From: Salirhabdus euzebyi | GTDB lineage: Bacteria; Bacillota; Bacilli; Bacillales; Alkalibacillaceae | Direction of reading: 5' to 3' | Length of the DNA: 64,000 nt | Assembly (NCBI RefSeq): GCF_014207435.1 | Contig: NZ_JACHGH010000001.1 | Span: 496,001-560,000, forward strand | In this document: positions 38,060 through 47,205 of the stretch, piece by piece | Numbering within the stretch: the first letter of the stretch is position 1 | Layout: each line of letters starts with the position of its first letter | Translations under genes and position numbers: made by a program | The notes under the pieces: generated by a model | The model's database searches: none | What the model was told of the DNA's origin: nothing | What the model saw: only the letters and a program-made list of their open reading frames with translations

Positions 38060-39202
38060 TTATCTCCCCATTACATCGCTAAGTTCATCTAACACTTCTA
38101 AAAACGTCCGACAAAATTGATTAATTTCTTCCTCTGTATTATAAAACGAGAGACTTATACGAAAGCCATGCATCGTTCTACTTTGCTCTAAACCACATGC
38201 TGCGAGGACTGCACTTTCATCGCTATGTTTAGATGAACAAGCTGATTTAGTTGATATAAAAATATCTTTTTTCCCTAGTGCATGAATAACTACTTCTGGT
38301 TTATATCCAGGTACGGAAATATTTATAATATGAGGCGCACCTGTCTTTGGAGAATTGATATAAATTCGCGAATCAGCAGCTAAGCACTCACGAATTGATC
38401 GAGAAAGCTTGCTAATTTCATCTATCTTATTTTTTTGATTATCAAACGTTAAACGTAATGCCTTCACCATTGCAACGATTCCTGAAACGTTTTCTGTTCC
38501 GGGTCTTATTTCTTCTTGTTGTCCTCCACCATGTACTAACGGATATAAACTAGTGCCTCTCTTTATATATAATAACCCTGTTCCCTTTAACCCATGAATT
38601 TTATGACTGGACATAGAACATAAATCGATGCCTTCATGAGCTAAATGCAATGGCACTTTTCCAAGCCCTTGTACATGGTCCACATGAAAGAAGAGCTTCG
38701 GGTATTGTTGAGAGATAGCTGCGATTTCCTCAATTGGCTGAATTGTTCCTATTTCGTTGTTTACATGCATAATGGAAATTAAAATAGTATCTTCTCTGAT
38801 AGCAGCTTTAACTTGTTCTGGCGAAACCTTTCCTTCTATATCAACGGATAAATAAGTAACGTCGAAACCAAATTGTTCAAGAGAACGACAAGCTTCCAAG
38901 ACAGAAGGATGTTCAATCTGAGTTGTAATAATATGTTTACCACGATTTTGGTGCTGTAGGGCAATACCTTTAATAGCCAAATTATTACTTTCCGTACCAC
39001 CTGATGTAAATATTAGCTCTTTTGGTAAGACATTTAGTAAAGAAGCTGCCTGCTCCTTTGCTTTTGTTAATAATTGCTCCACCTCTCCCCCTAAATAATG
39101 GATAGAAGAAGGATTGGCAAAAAAACCTTGGGAAACTTTATAAAAGCTATCCAAAACTTCTTTGTAAGGACTTGTTGTTGCGCTATTATCTAAATAAATC
39201 AT
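38060..39202 (-). CDS. nifZ: Cysteine desulfurase NifZ (IscS-like)
   Basis: PLP-dependent enzyme that takes sulfur from cysteine and passes it to ThiI. The PLP lysine is in SSHKIHGLKGTG and the active cysteine in the short loop STKSACSSKHSDES. The frame is open further upstream, but MIYLDNSATT at 39202 (AGGAG 7 nt upstream) is the family's N-terminus; 380 residues. Dedicated partner of thiI in Bacillaceae. Confidence 0.95.
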   Translation of the reverse strand: MIYLDNSATTSPYKEVLDSFYKVSQGFFANPSSIHYLGGEVEQLLTKAKEQAASLLNVLPKELIFTSGGTESNNLAIKGIALQHQNRGKHIITTQIEHPSVLEACRSLEQFGFDVTYLSVDIEGKVSPEQVKAAIREDTILISIMHVNNEIGTIQPIEEIAAISQQYPKLFFHVDHVQGLGKVPLHLAHEGIDLCSMSSHKIHGLKGTGLLYIKRGTSLYPLVHGGGQQEEIRPGTENVSGIVAMVKALRLTFDNQKNKIDEISKLSRSIRECLAADSRIYINSPKTGAPHIINISVPGYKPEVVIHALGKKDIFISTKSACSSKHSDESAVLAACGLEQSRTMHGFRISLSFYNTEEEINQFCRTFLEVLDELSDVMGR

Positions 39203-39354
39203 CATTAAGCTCCTTTTTCCGTTTGCAATCAAATATAATAACACAATATTTTTCAATTTAAAACTTTTACCTTACGTTAATAATAACAGAGTAAAGGGTA
39301 GATTACCCAATTTACTAGCCTATTGAAAACGATATGGGACATTACTCAAAGAAA

Positions 39355-39379
39355 AAGCCGTCCTTTAAAAGGACAGCTT
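39355..39379 (-). terminator. Terminator of the ezrA downstream gene
   Basis: A 12-bp stem with one mismatch (AAGC.GTCC with GGAC.GCTT), followed on the minus strand by T5. Confidence 0.75.
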
Positions 39380-39389
39380 GAACTACTAG

Positions 39390-39686
39390 TTATTCCAAAA
39401 GCGAAAGTAGCGTATCGATTGATATCATTTCTTCTGAAGATATGTTTCTTATCCATTCCTTGCTTAAACCCACTTCTTTTATGTCTGCTAATTCCTGCTT
39501 GCCTAGTGCTTGATGAAATAAAGTATCCACATTTCCCGATTTATAAAGGTTCGTTTCCAATACATATGCACTATGGTCACTCATAGGATAGTTTTTTACT
39601 TTGTTAGCTGATATAAACATCCAAAGAGCAGTACTCCAAATGGTTATACATCCGATCACTAGGGTAATAAGAATAAATCTTTTCAC
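39390..39686 (-). CDS. Hypothetical membrane-anchored protein downstream of ezrA (98 aa)
   Basis: One N-terminal hydrophobic segment (about residues 4-27) followed by a roughly 70-residue extracytoplasmic acidic domain. No recognised family. GTG start with only a weak SD, 5 bases after ezrA, so it is probably translated by coupling with ezrA. Ends at a good terminator, supporting an ezrA-linked transcript. A role at the division site is only a guess from context. Confidence 0.6.
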   Translation of the reverse strand: MKRFILITLVIGCITIWSTALWMFISANKVKNYPMSDHSAYVLETNLYKSGNVDTLFHQALGKQELADIKEVGLSKEWIRNISSEEMISIDTLLSLLE

Positions 39687-39691
39687 AGCTA

Positions 39692-41395
39692 TTACCGCTT
39701 AAGACCAACTTGCTGTCTCATGATCTCCTCTAGACGTTTTACAGCACCAGGTTCAATTTCTTCCAGACCATTACCTGCATGTTCCAAAGCAAGTTCATAG
39801 TCCCAGTTACGGAAAGCATTTTCTGCTTCAGATAATTGAGCTGCAAGCATAGGGTATTGGCTTCTATAACGATTTGCATATTGGATAACGTACTCAGCTA
39901 AGTATGCTTGTTCAAATAAATAATCAGTTTGCTCAACAGCTGTAACCGTATTTTTTTCGGCTTTCGTTAAAGCATAGTTAATTTCATCGATTTTCAAAGG
40001 ATGTTGATCTAGCTTTACATTCATATTGTCAATCATTGCTGCTACTTCTGAAATAGCATTATAAATATACTCAGGAACTCCCGGAAGATTACTTTTTTGC
40101 AATCTTCTTCTGACATGCGCTAGTTCGCGTACTAAGTTATTTATTTTCTCTTTTGCTTGTAATTCGTCTTGTCTAAGTGATTTAATTTTATTTTGAAACT
40201 CAACGTGTTGTTGATGTAAATTTTCCCACTGTATAATCCAACCTTCTAATTCACTTCGTATATGGGAATAATTTTTCTTTTCTTCATCTAGCTCTCGTTC
40301 CATTTTTTCTGACTGAAGTTTCAATTGCTTTAATCCATTTTCTAGATTAAGCTGTGTTTCTTGATCTTCATCTTTGAAATGATAGCTTTCTTGAAGAATT
40401 TTCACATCACTTTTTGTTTTTTCTAAATCTTTTTCAATCTCTTCTAAGCTTCTATACATGACATGGACATGTTTTTCCGTATATGTTTTTGCCAACGCTT
40501 CTTCTTCTAATTGATGGAAAATTTCTTGAATTCGTTCCTCTATCTCGATAATAGTATTTTCCACACCATCTATTTCCCCTTGGTGGAGCATTTCAATTAG
40601 AATCAATAATTGTTCATGATGTTTATGTATTTCCTTCTCAAAACCAAAGTGATGAATTTGATGTCCATTATCTTTCATTTCTTTCAAACCACTAATAAGT
40701 TCATCTAATTGTTCTGGCAAATCTGTTTTACACGTCCGATATAATAATGGTAAAACCTTTATTTTATGGTTTAAAATTTGGAGACGGGCATTAGCATCCT
40801 GCACAAGATGTTGCGCTTCCAAATAATTGCCTTTATTAGTTAAGTCTTCAAAGTGAGATAATTGGTCTTCTATTTCATCTAATTCTACATCGAAGACCAC
40901 TTCCGCTTTTCCGAATTGATATCTATTTTGTAACAAGTATTTTCTTGTTTCTTTTACACGAGGACGAATAAACTCAATTTCTTTTGAGCTATCTTCTTTT
41001 GAAATAATTAAGGCATCAACCTCTTCAAACATTTTCTCGATGGATACTTCGATTATCTCAATTGTTCTACTTACTTCATTAAGGATCTTTTTCGCAGAAC
41101 GAAAACGATATCGGTCAGCTGCTTCTTCAGCATCAAGTAAATCCTCTTCAATATCAGGCATTTTTCTTGTTACGATATGGTCCCATTCCGTACGCCACTT
41201 TTCAAAACGTGTCTGAGTTTCACCGGATAGATTCAACTCTTTTACTTTTGATAGTTGGTTTGTTACGTCCTTATTCATAACTTCTAATTTCCACTCTTCT
41301 AATTTATCAACTCGGTCATAAACCTTTTTTCTTAATATGAGACCTATGGTGATGAGGGTGATTAATAAAAGAATGGCTCCGATGATGTACTCCAT
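39692..41395 (-). CDS. ezrA: Septation ring formation regulator EzrA
   Basis: A negative regulator of FtsZ ring assembly, anchored by an N-terminal membrane helix with a long cytoplasmic spectrin-like coiled-coil domain. The 567-residue length, N-terminal helix and EEW-type repeats (LEEWKLEVMN, FEKWRTEWD) match EzrA. Start at MEYIIG with AGGAGG 6-7 nt upstream; the frame is open 8 codons further. Confidence 0.95.
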   Translation of the reverse strand: MEYIIGAILLLITLITIGLILRKKVYDRVDKLEEWKLEVMNKDVTNQLSKVKELNLSGETQTRFEKWRTEWDHIVTRKMPDIEEDLLDAEEAADRYRFRSAKKILNEVSRTIEIIEVSIEKMFEEVDALIISKEDSSKEIEFIRPRVKETRKYLLQNRYQFGKAEVVFDVELDEIEDQLSHFEDLTNKGNYLEAQHLVQDANARLQILNHKIKVLPLLYRTCKTDLPEQLDELISGLKEMKDNGHQIHHFGFEKEIHKHHEQLLILIEMLHQGEIDGVENTIIEIEERIQEIFHQLEEEALAKTYTEKHVHVMYRSLEEIEKDLEKTKSDVKILQESYHFKDEDQETQLNLENGLKQLKLQSEKMERELDEEKKNYSHIRSELEGWIIQWENLHQQHVEFQNKIKSLRQDELQAKEKINNLVRELAHVRRRLQKSNLPGVPEYIYNAISEVAAMIDNMNVKLDQHPLKIDEINYALTKAEKNTVTAVEQTDYLFEQAYLAEYVIQYANRYRSQYPMLAAQLSEAENAFRNWDYELALEHAGNGLEEIEPGAVKRLEEIMRQQVGLKR

Positions 41396-41773
41396 ATAAA
41401 GCCTCCTTACCATTTCCAACGTTCCTTTTAACCGTTCGGCATGGAAAATTGTGTTGTTAATATAATATCATGATAAGGCTTATTTTTGCTAAATTTTTTC
41501 AAATTTCTTTTGATTTTGACAAGATTCAAGCAGAAAACGCCAATACTTTGTAAAAGGCTGACAGCAATAAGTAATACCTCATATGCTAGTTTGCGACACA
41601 AGAGATTTTCTCCTATTGTCATAGGGGCTTATTACGTTTGCTAAATGAGGTGTCAGAAAAATTTTAGAAATTGTCGCCAAGTCCTTTTGCGAAAGCCTTA
41701 GTTTTTTTACGTTAATCTTTTAACAAAGTTAAACTTTCTTAATGTATAAAAAAAAGACAATTGAGGGTTCCTG
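41396..41773. other. Intergenic region between ezrA and yttP (about 380 bases)
   Basis: Contains the ezrA promoter region (AT-rich, no clean consensus pair seen), a doubtful minus-strand small open frame (41428-41598 from a TTG with ATAGGAG upstream) and copy C of the 90-base structured repeat at about 41664-41750. Confidence 0.5.
41664..41750 (+). repeat. Dispersed structured repeat, copy C
   Basis: Shares TTAGAAA, TTGTCGCCAAGTCCTT, GCGAAAGCCTTAGTTTTT and the TTAAACTTTCTTAA tail with copies at about 61446 and 63465. It lacks the first bases of the 5' hairpin but keeps the terminal inverted repeat with a compensating G-T pair. Confidence 0.75.
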
Positions 41774-42382
41774 TTAAGAAGCCGCAAGTGTCTTTAACCA
41801 CAATTTAATTGTATTCGTGTAGTTTTTCATATAAGCATCCTTTGATAAGTCCCATTTCACCATACTTTGCCATTCATAAGGCATTGTATATGGAACATTT
41901 AATAATCCCTTAAATTGCATAAACAAGCACTCTTTTTCAATTGTTGTATATGATTTTTCGTAGATTACGCGATCAAAAACGTCTTCTATTAAATATTTCT
42001 CTTTTGCTAAATACGTTACTAGTAGTTCCCTAACTAATATATTGTCCATAGAAAGTTCTCTTTGGATAAAACAAGTAAATTGATGATGTTTCTGTTTGTA
42101 ATGTATAATAGCCTCAATAAGTTTATATGTATTTTCAAGAGGGTTGTGTGTTGAGTCTAAAGATTTTTGAACATGCTCTATTTCTTCTAAGTATTTTTCA
42201 TAGTAGCTTACAATTAAGTACTCTAGAAGTCCTTGTTTATTTTGAAAGTAATAACTTATCATGGAGACATTCACTTTCGCTTTTGTTGCGATATCCCTTA
42301 CAGATGTGCCATGAAACCCCTTCAAATAAAACAAATGAGCAGCTGTTTCAGCAACCTTATCTTTTGTTTTTAGACGACTCAT
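41774..42382 (-). CDS. yttP: TetR-family regulator YttP
   Basis: A 202-residue TetR/AcrR-type protein: N-terminal HTH (TSVRDIATKAKVNVSMISYYFQNKQGLLEYL, residues 25-55) and a helical ligand domain. Name by synteny with B. subtilis between ezrA and ytsP. Target and ligand unknown. GGGGGG precedes the ATG by 7 nt. No separate terminator; repeat copy C follows its stop. Confidence 0.88.
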   Translation of the reverse strand: MSRLKTKDKVAETAAHLFYLKGFHGTSVRDIATKAKVNVSMISYYFQNKQGLLEYLIVSYYEKYLEEIEHVQKSLDSTHNPLENTYKLIEAIIHYKQKHHQFTCFIQRELSMDNILVRELLVTYLAKEKYLIEDVFDRVIYEKSYTTIEKECLFMQFKGLLNVPYTMPYEWQSMVKWDLSKDAYMKNYTNTIKLWLKTLAAS

Positions 42383-42554
42383 AAAACATCCCCCCTTCTT
42401 CTCAAAAAAAGAACATAGTCTAATTTTTGATGCTATACTTTATTTTTCTGCTTTTCTTTTCAGAATCCTCTCATAAAGTTTCGTGGATTTCTGACAGAAC
42501 GATGGACCAAAAACATAAATAATGGCTTATTTTGTCAAATAGGAGGTAATTGTG

Positions 42555-43040
42555 TTGTTTCACACAGAAATGTATAAAGGTACAAAAGAAGAAAATTATC
42601 AATTAGTAAATAAGCAACTACAAGCTTTATTAGAAGGAGAAGATGATTTAATCGCAAACTTAGCAAATGCTTCAGCTCTTCTAAATCAATTTTTAGATAA
42701 AGTTAATTGGGTAGGTTTCTATTTGTATAAAAATGGGGAACTTATACTCGGACCATTCCAAGGACTTCCTGCGTGTGTGAAAATTGGGTACGGAAAAGGT
42801 GTATGCGGAACGGCACTAAAAGAAGAAAAAACAATTCGGGTGAAAGATGTTCATCAATTCCCAGGGCACATAGCTTGTGATGCTGCAAGCAGATCTGAAA
42901 TTGTTATCCCTTTTTATAAAAATGGAAAAATTACTGGTGTTTTAGATATAGACAGTCCTATTGAGGATCGTTTTGATGAAACGGACCAAAAATATTTAGA
43001 ACAATTTACACAAATATTAAATCAACATATTAGCACATAA
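42555..43040 (+). CDS. ytsP: Free methionine-(R)-sulfoxide reductase, GAF type (YtsP)
   Basis: A 161-residue single-domain GAF enzyme reducing free methionine R-sulfoxide. The three catalytic cysteines are visible in GLPACVKI, GVCGTA and GHIACDA. TTG 42555 is chosen (AGGAGG 8 nt upstream, giving MFHTE as in the B. subtilis orthologue); GTG 42552 is 5 nt away and possible. Divergent from yttP, convergent with dgcP, as in B. subtilis. Confidence 0.93.
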   Translation: MFHTEMYKGTKEENYQLVNKQLQALLEGEDDLIANLANASALLNQFLDKVNWVGFYLYKNGELILGPFQGLPACVKIGYGKGVCGTALKEEKTIRVKDVHQFPGHIACDAASRSEIVIPFYKNGKITGVLDIDSPIEDRFDETDQKYLEQFTQILNQHIST

Positions 43041-43069
43041 AAAAGGAATACCAACTCGGTATTCCTTTT
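43041..43069. terminator. Bidirectional terminator between ytsP and dgcP
   Basis: A perfect 12-bp stem (43041-43052 with 43058-43069), loop AACTC, with outer A4/T4 pairs. Confidence 0.85.
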
Positions 43070-43082
43070 GCTTGCTTATAAA

Positions 43083-44987
43083 TTAGACTACAATTTCATT
43101 TTGATTTACAACACGGTTTTTACCTTGCTCCTTAGCAATATAGAGAGCCCTGTCCGCTCTTAAGAAAATTTCCCTACTATTATCCACTAACTTATTATTC
43201 CAAAAAGCAATTCCACAAGAAATAGTCACTTTAGGATTCGTTTTCATAGCCACTGTTTCCACCAGGCGTTCTGCTACTTGGGCCCCTGCTGTGAGGGAAG
43301 TATTCGGAAGATAAATGGCTAGCTCCTCTCCACCCCATCTTGCAGCAACATCATGACTTCGAATATTCTCTCTTATAATTTCCGCTACTTGCGTAATTAT
43401 TTGATCTCCCATATCATGACCATACTCGTCATTTATACTTTTGAAATTATCAATATCGATTAAAATAAATGATCCCTGTTGTCCATGTTCAATATGCTTA
43501 TTCATCATCTCATCTAAATGTTTTCTCGAGTATAACTTTGTTAGATAGTCTGTTCGAACTAACTGCTCAAGTTCTTCTTTCAACAGTGAATTTACTACAG
43601 TTAGGGCAGAATGATGAACAAGAGCTTGAAGTAACTTATATGTCTCAAAAGAGAAGAAATATTCAATTTTATGTAAAACAACGACAAAACCAATAATATT
43701 TTGCTCATGAACCATTGGTACCGCCATAACAGATTGAAATGGTAACGAGACATTTGGATACTTATTGGAGAAATCTCCTATAAACATCGTCGTCGTTTTA
43801 TTGTGGATACAGTTGTGAATAAAAGAAACAAATGCTAGTCCCTCTTCTGTAGAAAAGAAGGAAGAACTTTCCTCTAACACATTAAAATTTTTCACTTCAT
43901 TATTAGGATATAAAACAAAACCAACCTGTTCTGCTCTAAAGGAATCCTGAATCAGATGAGACATATAAGAAAAAGTATCTGTTAATCTCATTTTTGAATT
44001 TAGCTTTTGGGATGATTTAATAATTAATTGAAGATCATCAATCAATCTCTTTGATTGTTGATAAAGTCTCGCATTTTCAAGCGCATTTCCAGCCGTATTA
44101 GCTATTAAAGTAATAAACTCAATATCATCCTCGGAAAACAAAGCAGATTGAGAAGTTATCACCTGTAATACACCGTATATTCCTTGTTTTCCCTTTAAAG
44201 GTGCATAAAGCGACTTTTCTGTTTCTGATAAGGATTCCATTTGACATTGTCCTGTTAAATAAGACTGTGCACTTGCGTGGTGTTCTTCATTGTAATAATC
44301 AATTTCTCGAATAGGTAGGTTACTTTTCTGAAAATCATATTGTGATAAGAGCAAGTAATAATTAAAGCTCGGATAAAGTTGCTTTAATGTAAGAATAATT
44401 TCTTCCAAAAGCTCTTCCATATTGATCGATGAATGAAACTTGGATGTTAATCGATAGAGCAACTCGTACTTTTTCTCTTCACTAATGGAAGTATAGAAAT
44501 GTTTCATTTTTATTATGATCTGAAGCGTCTGAAATGCTATTTCATCAAAATAGGCTGTGATTTCCTCATTAAAGGTTGCTTTATCAAAACCTAATAAAAT
44601 GAATCCGTTTATTTCTTTTTCAACTTTCAATGGAACAATGAAACAATATAGATGATCTGCACGATCCCCTAACAAAGCATTGCTAACGGGAAACCCACAG
44701 TGTTTCGGTGAATTTTCTAATAAACACTCAAACTCGTCCAAAGAAACGGTATGTTCTTTACAAGTATGCTTTAACAACTCTCCATTTGATAATAAAACCA
44801 ATTCCCTCAAGGAATCATTCAACAAAAATAGTTCTGTAAAATCCGCTTTTGTTGCATCTTTAATATTGCCTGCTAAATCAGACATGAATATTGGAAAAGT
44901 AGTATGATTTTGTTTCATAATTAAGTCATAATACTTTTGCTTTATATCATTTATTAAGTGGTCAAGGGCTAGGACTTTTTTCGTCAC
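43083..44987 (-). CDS. dgcP: Diguanylate cyclase with GAF domains (DgcP-like)
   Basis: A 634-residue cytoplasmic protein: an N-terminal sensor-like region (1-165), two GAF domains (about 175-310 and 325-465) and a C-terminal GGDEF domain. The active site reads GGEEL (near residue 549), with a conserved inhibitory I-site RSHD five residues earlier, so it should make c-di-GMP and be feedback-inhibited. Size, layout and position next to ytsP match B. subtilis DgcP (YtrP). GTG start with AGGTGATG upstream. Confidence 0.92.
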   Translation of the reverse strand: MTKKVLALDHLINDIKQKYYDLIMKQNHTTFPIFMSDLAGNIKDATKADFTELFLLNDSLRELVLLSNGELLKHTCKEHTVSLDEFECLLENSPKHCGFPVSNALLGDRADHLYCFIVPLKVEKEINGFILLGFDKATFNEEITAYFDEIAFQTLQIIIKMKHFYTSISEEKKYELLYRLTSKFHSSINMEELLEEIILTLKQLYPSFNYYLLLSQYDFQKSNLPIREIDYYNEEHHASAQSYLTGQCQMESLSETEKSLYAPLKGKQGIYGVLQVITSQSALFSEDDIEFITLIANTAGNALENARLYQQSKRLIDDLQLIIKSSQKLNSKMRLTDTFSYMSHLIQDSFRAEQVGFVLYPNNEVKNFNVLEESSSFFSTEEGLAFVSFIHNCIHNKTTTMFIGDFSNKYPNVSLPFQSVMAVPMVHEQNIIGFVVVLHKIEYFFSFETYKLLQALVHHSALTVVNSLLKEELEQLVRTDYLTKLYSRKHLDEMMNKHIEHGQQGSFILIDIDNFKSINDEYGHDMGDQIITQVAEIIRENIRSHDVAARWGGEELAIYLPNTSLTAGAQVAERLVETVAMKTNPKVTISCGIAFWNNKLVDNSREIFLRADRALYIAKEQGKNRVVNQNEIVV

Positions 44988-45232
44988 TCTGCATCACCTA
45001 AACTATTTTTGATATTTCCAAATTAGGAAATTTTACCTACTAAATATATTATTATTTTATCACATATAAACAAATTATAATGTAGAAATTTGTATAAAAA
45101 ATCAAAAAATATTTGTTATTTTTTCAAACAAATTTTAAAACGATAATAAAGCCGTGTACAGCAATTATTATTTTTAGTTCTTTGTAATACTAGGATTTAT
45201 CATAGCAAACGCAGATAGTTCAATAGAGTTCC
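44988..45232. other. AT-rich region between dgcP and the rpsD promoter
   Basis: About 245 bases of very AT-rich DNA between divergent genes. It must contain the dgcP promoter on the minus strand, but I see no clean -35/-10 pair. No coding potential. Confidence 0.4.
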
Positions 45233-45261
45233 TTGACTTCTCCTTAAAAAGAACTTATAAT
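45233..45261 (+). promoter_or_regulatory. Sigma-A promoter of rpsD
   Basis: TTGACT (45233-45238), exactly 17 bases, TATAAT (45256-45261): a near-perfect promoter, expected for a ribosomal protein gene. Confidence 0.85.
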
Positions 45262-45452
45262 GTCCTTTGTGTAAAATAAAAGGTAGCTTAGGTGAAACCG
45301 GCGTTGTAATCATTTTGTTCCTCAAGGAAAAAAAAGAGGTGTATCGTGTAACTCTCTGCTGCTGGAGCGATGGTACATGAAAACAAAATGAGCACCGTTA
45401 AGGAACACAGTCCTTATTTTATGCAAAACTTAATTATAAAGGAGAATGTCAA
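45262..45452 (+). promoter_or_regulatory. rpsD leader, probable S4 autoregulatory element
   Basis: A leader of about 185 bases with clear structure: CATTTTGTT (45311-45319) pairs perfectly with AACAAAATG (45382-45390), and AAGGA/TCCTT forms a small hairpin just before the SD region. In B. subtilis, S4 binds a structured rpsD leader and represses its own synthesis; the same role is inferred here. Confidence 0.65.
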
Positions 45453-46055
45453 GTGTCAAGATACACAGGTCCAACTTGGAAAAAATCTCGTCGATATGGC
45501 ATTTCTTTAAGTGGTACAGGTAAGGAACTAGAAAGACGCCCTTATCCTCCTGGACAACATGGTCCTAACCAACGTAAGAAATTGTCAGAGTATGGTTTGC
45601 AAATGCAAGAAAAGCAAAAGCTACGTTTTATGTACGGCTTAAACGAACGTCAATTCCGTCGTACTTTTGATGAAGCTGGTAAAATGAAAGGTGTTCACGG
45701 TGAAAACTTCATGATTCTTCTTGAATCTCGCCTAGATAACCTTGTTTACCGCTTAGGCTTGGCTCGCACTCGTCGTCAAGCTCGTCAATTAGTAAACCAT
45801 GGTCACGTAACAGTGGATGGTAGCCGTGTAGATATCCCATCTTATCGTCTAAAACCAGGTCAAGTTATTGGTATCCGTGAAAAATCTCGTGATCTTACAA
45901 TTGTAAAAGAAGCTATGGAAGTAAACGTATTTGTTCCTGAATACTTAACTTTCAATGAAGATAACCTCGAAGGTACGTACAACCGTTACCCAGAGCGTTC
46001 AGAATTACCAGCTGAAATTAACGAAGCACTTATCGTAGAGTTCTACTCTCGTTAA
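45453..46055 (+). CDS. rpsD: 30S ribosomal protein S4
   Basis: A 200-residue primary 16S rRNA-binding protein that nucleates 30S assembly. [15 protein letters not shown]-terminus and a central S4 domain ([30 protein letters not shown]) are typical; no zinc-binding cysteines. GTG start with AAAGGAG 8 nt upstream. Single-gene operon with its own promoter and terminator. Confidence 0.98.
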   Translation: MSRYTGPTWKKSRRYGISLSGTGKELERRPYPPGQHGPNQRKKLSEYGLQMQEKQKLRFMYGLNERQFRRTFDEAGKMKGVHGENFMILLESRLDNLVYRLGLARTRRQARQLVNHGHVTVDGSRVDIPSYRLKPGQVIGIREKSRDLTIVKEAMEVNVFVPEYLTFNEDNLEGTYNRYPERSELPAEINEALIVEFYSR

Positions 46056-46064
46056 TTGTGATTT

Positions 46065-46093
46065 AAAAAGCTTGGCTTATTGCCAAGCTTTTT
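46065..46093 (+). terminator. Intrinsic terminator of rpsD
   Basis: A perfect 12-bp stem (46065-46076 with 46082-46093), 5-base loop, then further T residues. Confidence 0.9.
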
Positions 46094-46112
46094 TTTATTA
46101 CAAACATATGAT

Positions 46113-46142
46113 TTGAACGAAATGTGTAAAACTAAGTATAAT
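46113..46142 (+). promoter_or_regulatory. Upstream promoter P1 of the ZIP transporter
   Basis: TTGAAC (46113-46118), 18 bases, TATAAT (46137-46142). Confidence 0.5.
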
Positions 46143-46156
46143 ATCTTATCATTATC
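46138..46156 (-). promoter_or_regulatory. Fur-box-like site over P1
   Basis: On the minus strand GATAAT and GATAAG occur as adjacent hexamers followed by ATATTAT, which fits two of the three hexamers of the Fur box. It overlaps the P1 -10 box. Metal control is inferred. Confidence 0.35.
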
Positions 46157-46197
46157 ATTCTTCATCTTTTAGAGGTGCATTAACTAAATCTTTTTTG

Positions 46198-46226
46198 TTG
46201 ACTTTTTTTATTCTCTTCACTAAATT
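46198..46226 (+). promoter_or_regulatory. Downstream promoter P2 of the ZIP transporter
   Basis: TTGACT (46198-46203), exactly 17 bases, TAAATT (46221-46226). A palindromic operator candidate overlaps the -10 and start. Confidence 0.5.
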
Positions 46227-46243
46227 TGAGTTAAGGCAACTTT
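46222..46243 (-). promoter_or_regulatory. MntR-like operator candidate 1
   Basis: On the minus strand the site begins AAAGTTGCCTTA and ends CAAATTT. It matches the second site at 46322-46343 at about three quarters of positions and resembles the MntR box as I recall it (AGTTTCCTTAAGG-type). It covers the P2 -10 region, a repressing position. Confidence 0.4.
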
Positions 46244-46321
46244 TTTAAACACCGTGAAAATTTTATGTCACATCAATGACAGTTCAGCATATAGATTTTA
46301 AAGGGCTCTTTTTTTAGATTT

Positions 46322-46343
46322 AAAGTTTCCTTAGGTAAACTTT
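46322..46343. promoter_or_regulatory. MntR-like operator candidate 2
   Basis: A 22-base near-palindrome with perfect AAAGTTT/AAACTTT arms and centre CCTTAGGT, about 30 bases before the ZIP SD sequence. Eighteen of 22 positions agree with the reverse complement. Confidence 0.45.
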
Positions 46344-46382
46344 TGTGCGCTTGTGTAAGAAAAATTGTGAGGAGGATAAATA

Positions 46383-47192
46383 ATGGGAGAATCAGTTCTT
46401 TTCGCATTTTTGCTAACTTTGTTTGCAGGATTAGCAACTGGTATTGGAAGTATATTGGCTTTCTTTACATCTCGAACAAACACGAAGTTTTTATCATTAG
46501 CCCTTGGTTTTTCTGCAGGAGTAATGATCTATGTTTCCATGATTGAGATTTTTGTCAAAGCAAAAGATGCTCTTGTTGGATCGCTAGGGAACGAGATTGG
46601 TAATTGGATGACTGTATTAGGGTTCTTTGGGGGAATTTTATTAATTGCTTCTATAGATAGATTCATTCCGAAACAAGGAAATCCCCATGAAATCAGAAAA
46701 GTAGAAGATATGAAGAAAAACGGCCCAGTTACCAATGATGCTCAGTTACTAAAAATGGGAACTTTTACTGCATTAGCCATAGCTATTCACAATTTTCCAG
46801 AAGGGATAGCTACATTTACTTCAGCAATTCAAGATCCGGCTCTTGGAATTGCAATAGCTGTTGCAATTGCAATTCACAATATACCAGAGGGGATTGCAGT
46901 ATCTGTTCCGATATACTTTGCAACCGGAAGTAAGAAAAAAGCTTTTAAACTTTCTTTCCTCTCGGGATTATCAGAACCTATAGGTGCATTGTTAGCCTAC
47001 TTATTTTTAATGCCCTACTTAAATGACGTTATGTTTGGTTTAATATTTTCAGCAGTAGCAGGTATTATGGTCTTTATTTCCTTAGATGAATTGTTACCCG
47101 CTGCCAAAAAATACGATGAAGCTCATTCAGCTATTTACGGTCTAATTGCTGGTATGGCCGTGATGGCACTTAGCTTATTACTATTTATTTAA
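46383..47192 (+). CDS. ZIP family metal transporter (ZupT-like)
   Basis: A 269-residue divalent metal importer with eight membrane helices. The metal-site helices carry HNFPEGIATF and HNIPEGIAVSVP, and a short acidic/basic cytosolic loop lies between helices 3 and 4. ZIP proteins import Zn, Fe or Mn. Strong SD (GAGGAGG). Two promoters with candidate Fur- and MntR-type operators lie upstream, suggesting control by iron or manganese. Inserted between rpsD and tyrS, which are neighbours in B. subtilis. Confidence 0.93.
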   Translation: MGESVLFAFLLTLFAGLATGIGSILAFFTSRTNTKFLSLALGFSAGVMIYVSMIEIFVKAKDALVGSLGNEIGNWMTVLGFFGGILLIASIDRFIPKQGNPHEIRKVEDMKKNGPVTNDAQLLKMGTFTALAIAIHNFPEGIATFTSAIQDPALGIAIAVAIAIHNIPEGIAVSVPIYFATGSKKKAFKLSFLSGLSEPIGALLAYLFLMPYLNDVMFGLIFSAVAGIMVFISLDELLPAAKKYDEAHSAIYGLIAGMAVMALSLLLFI

Positions 47193-47205
47193 TCGTGATA
47201 GTAAA

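Noticed and set aside
41428-41622. Small minus-strand open frame upstream of ezrA with a hydrophobic segment
   Set aside because: The ATG has no SD; a TTG with ATAGGAG upstream is possible, but the product matches nothing I know and the frame spans what should be the ezrA promoter region. Kept only as doubtful.
46343-46546. Plus-strand 67-codon open frame at the start of the ZIP gene
   Set aside because: Alternate frame over the SD and first helices of the ZIP transporter, which has the strong SD and conserved motifs.
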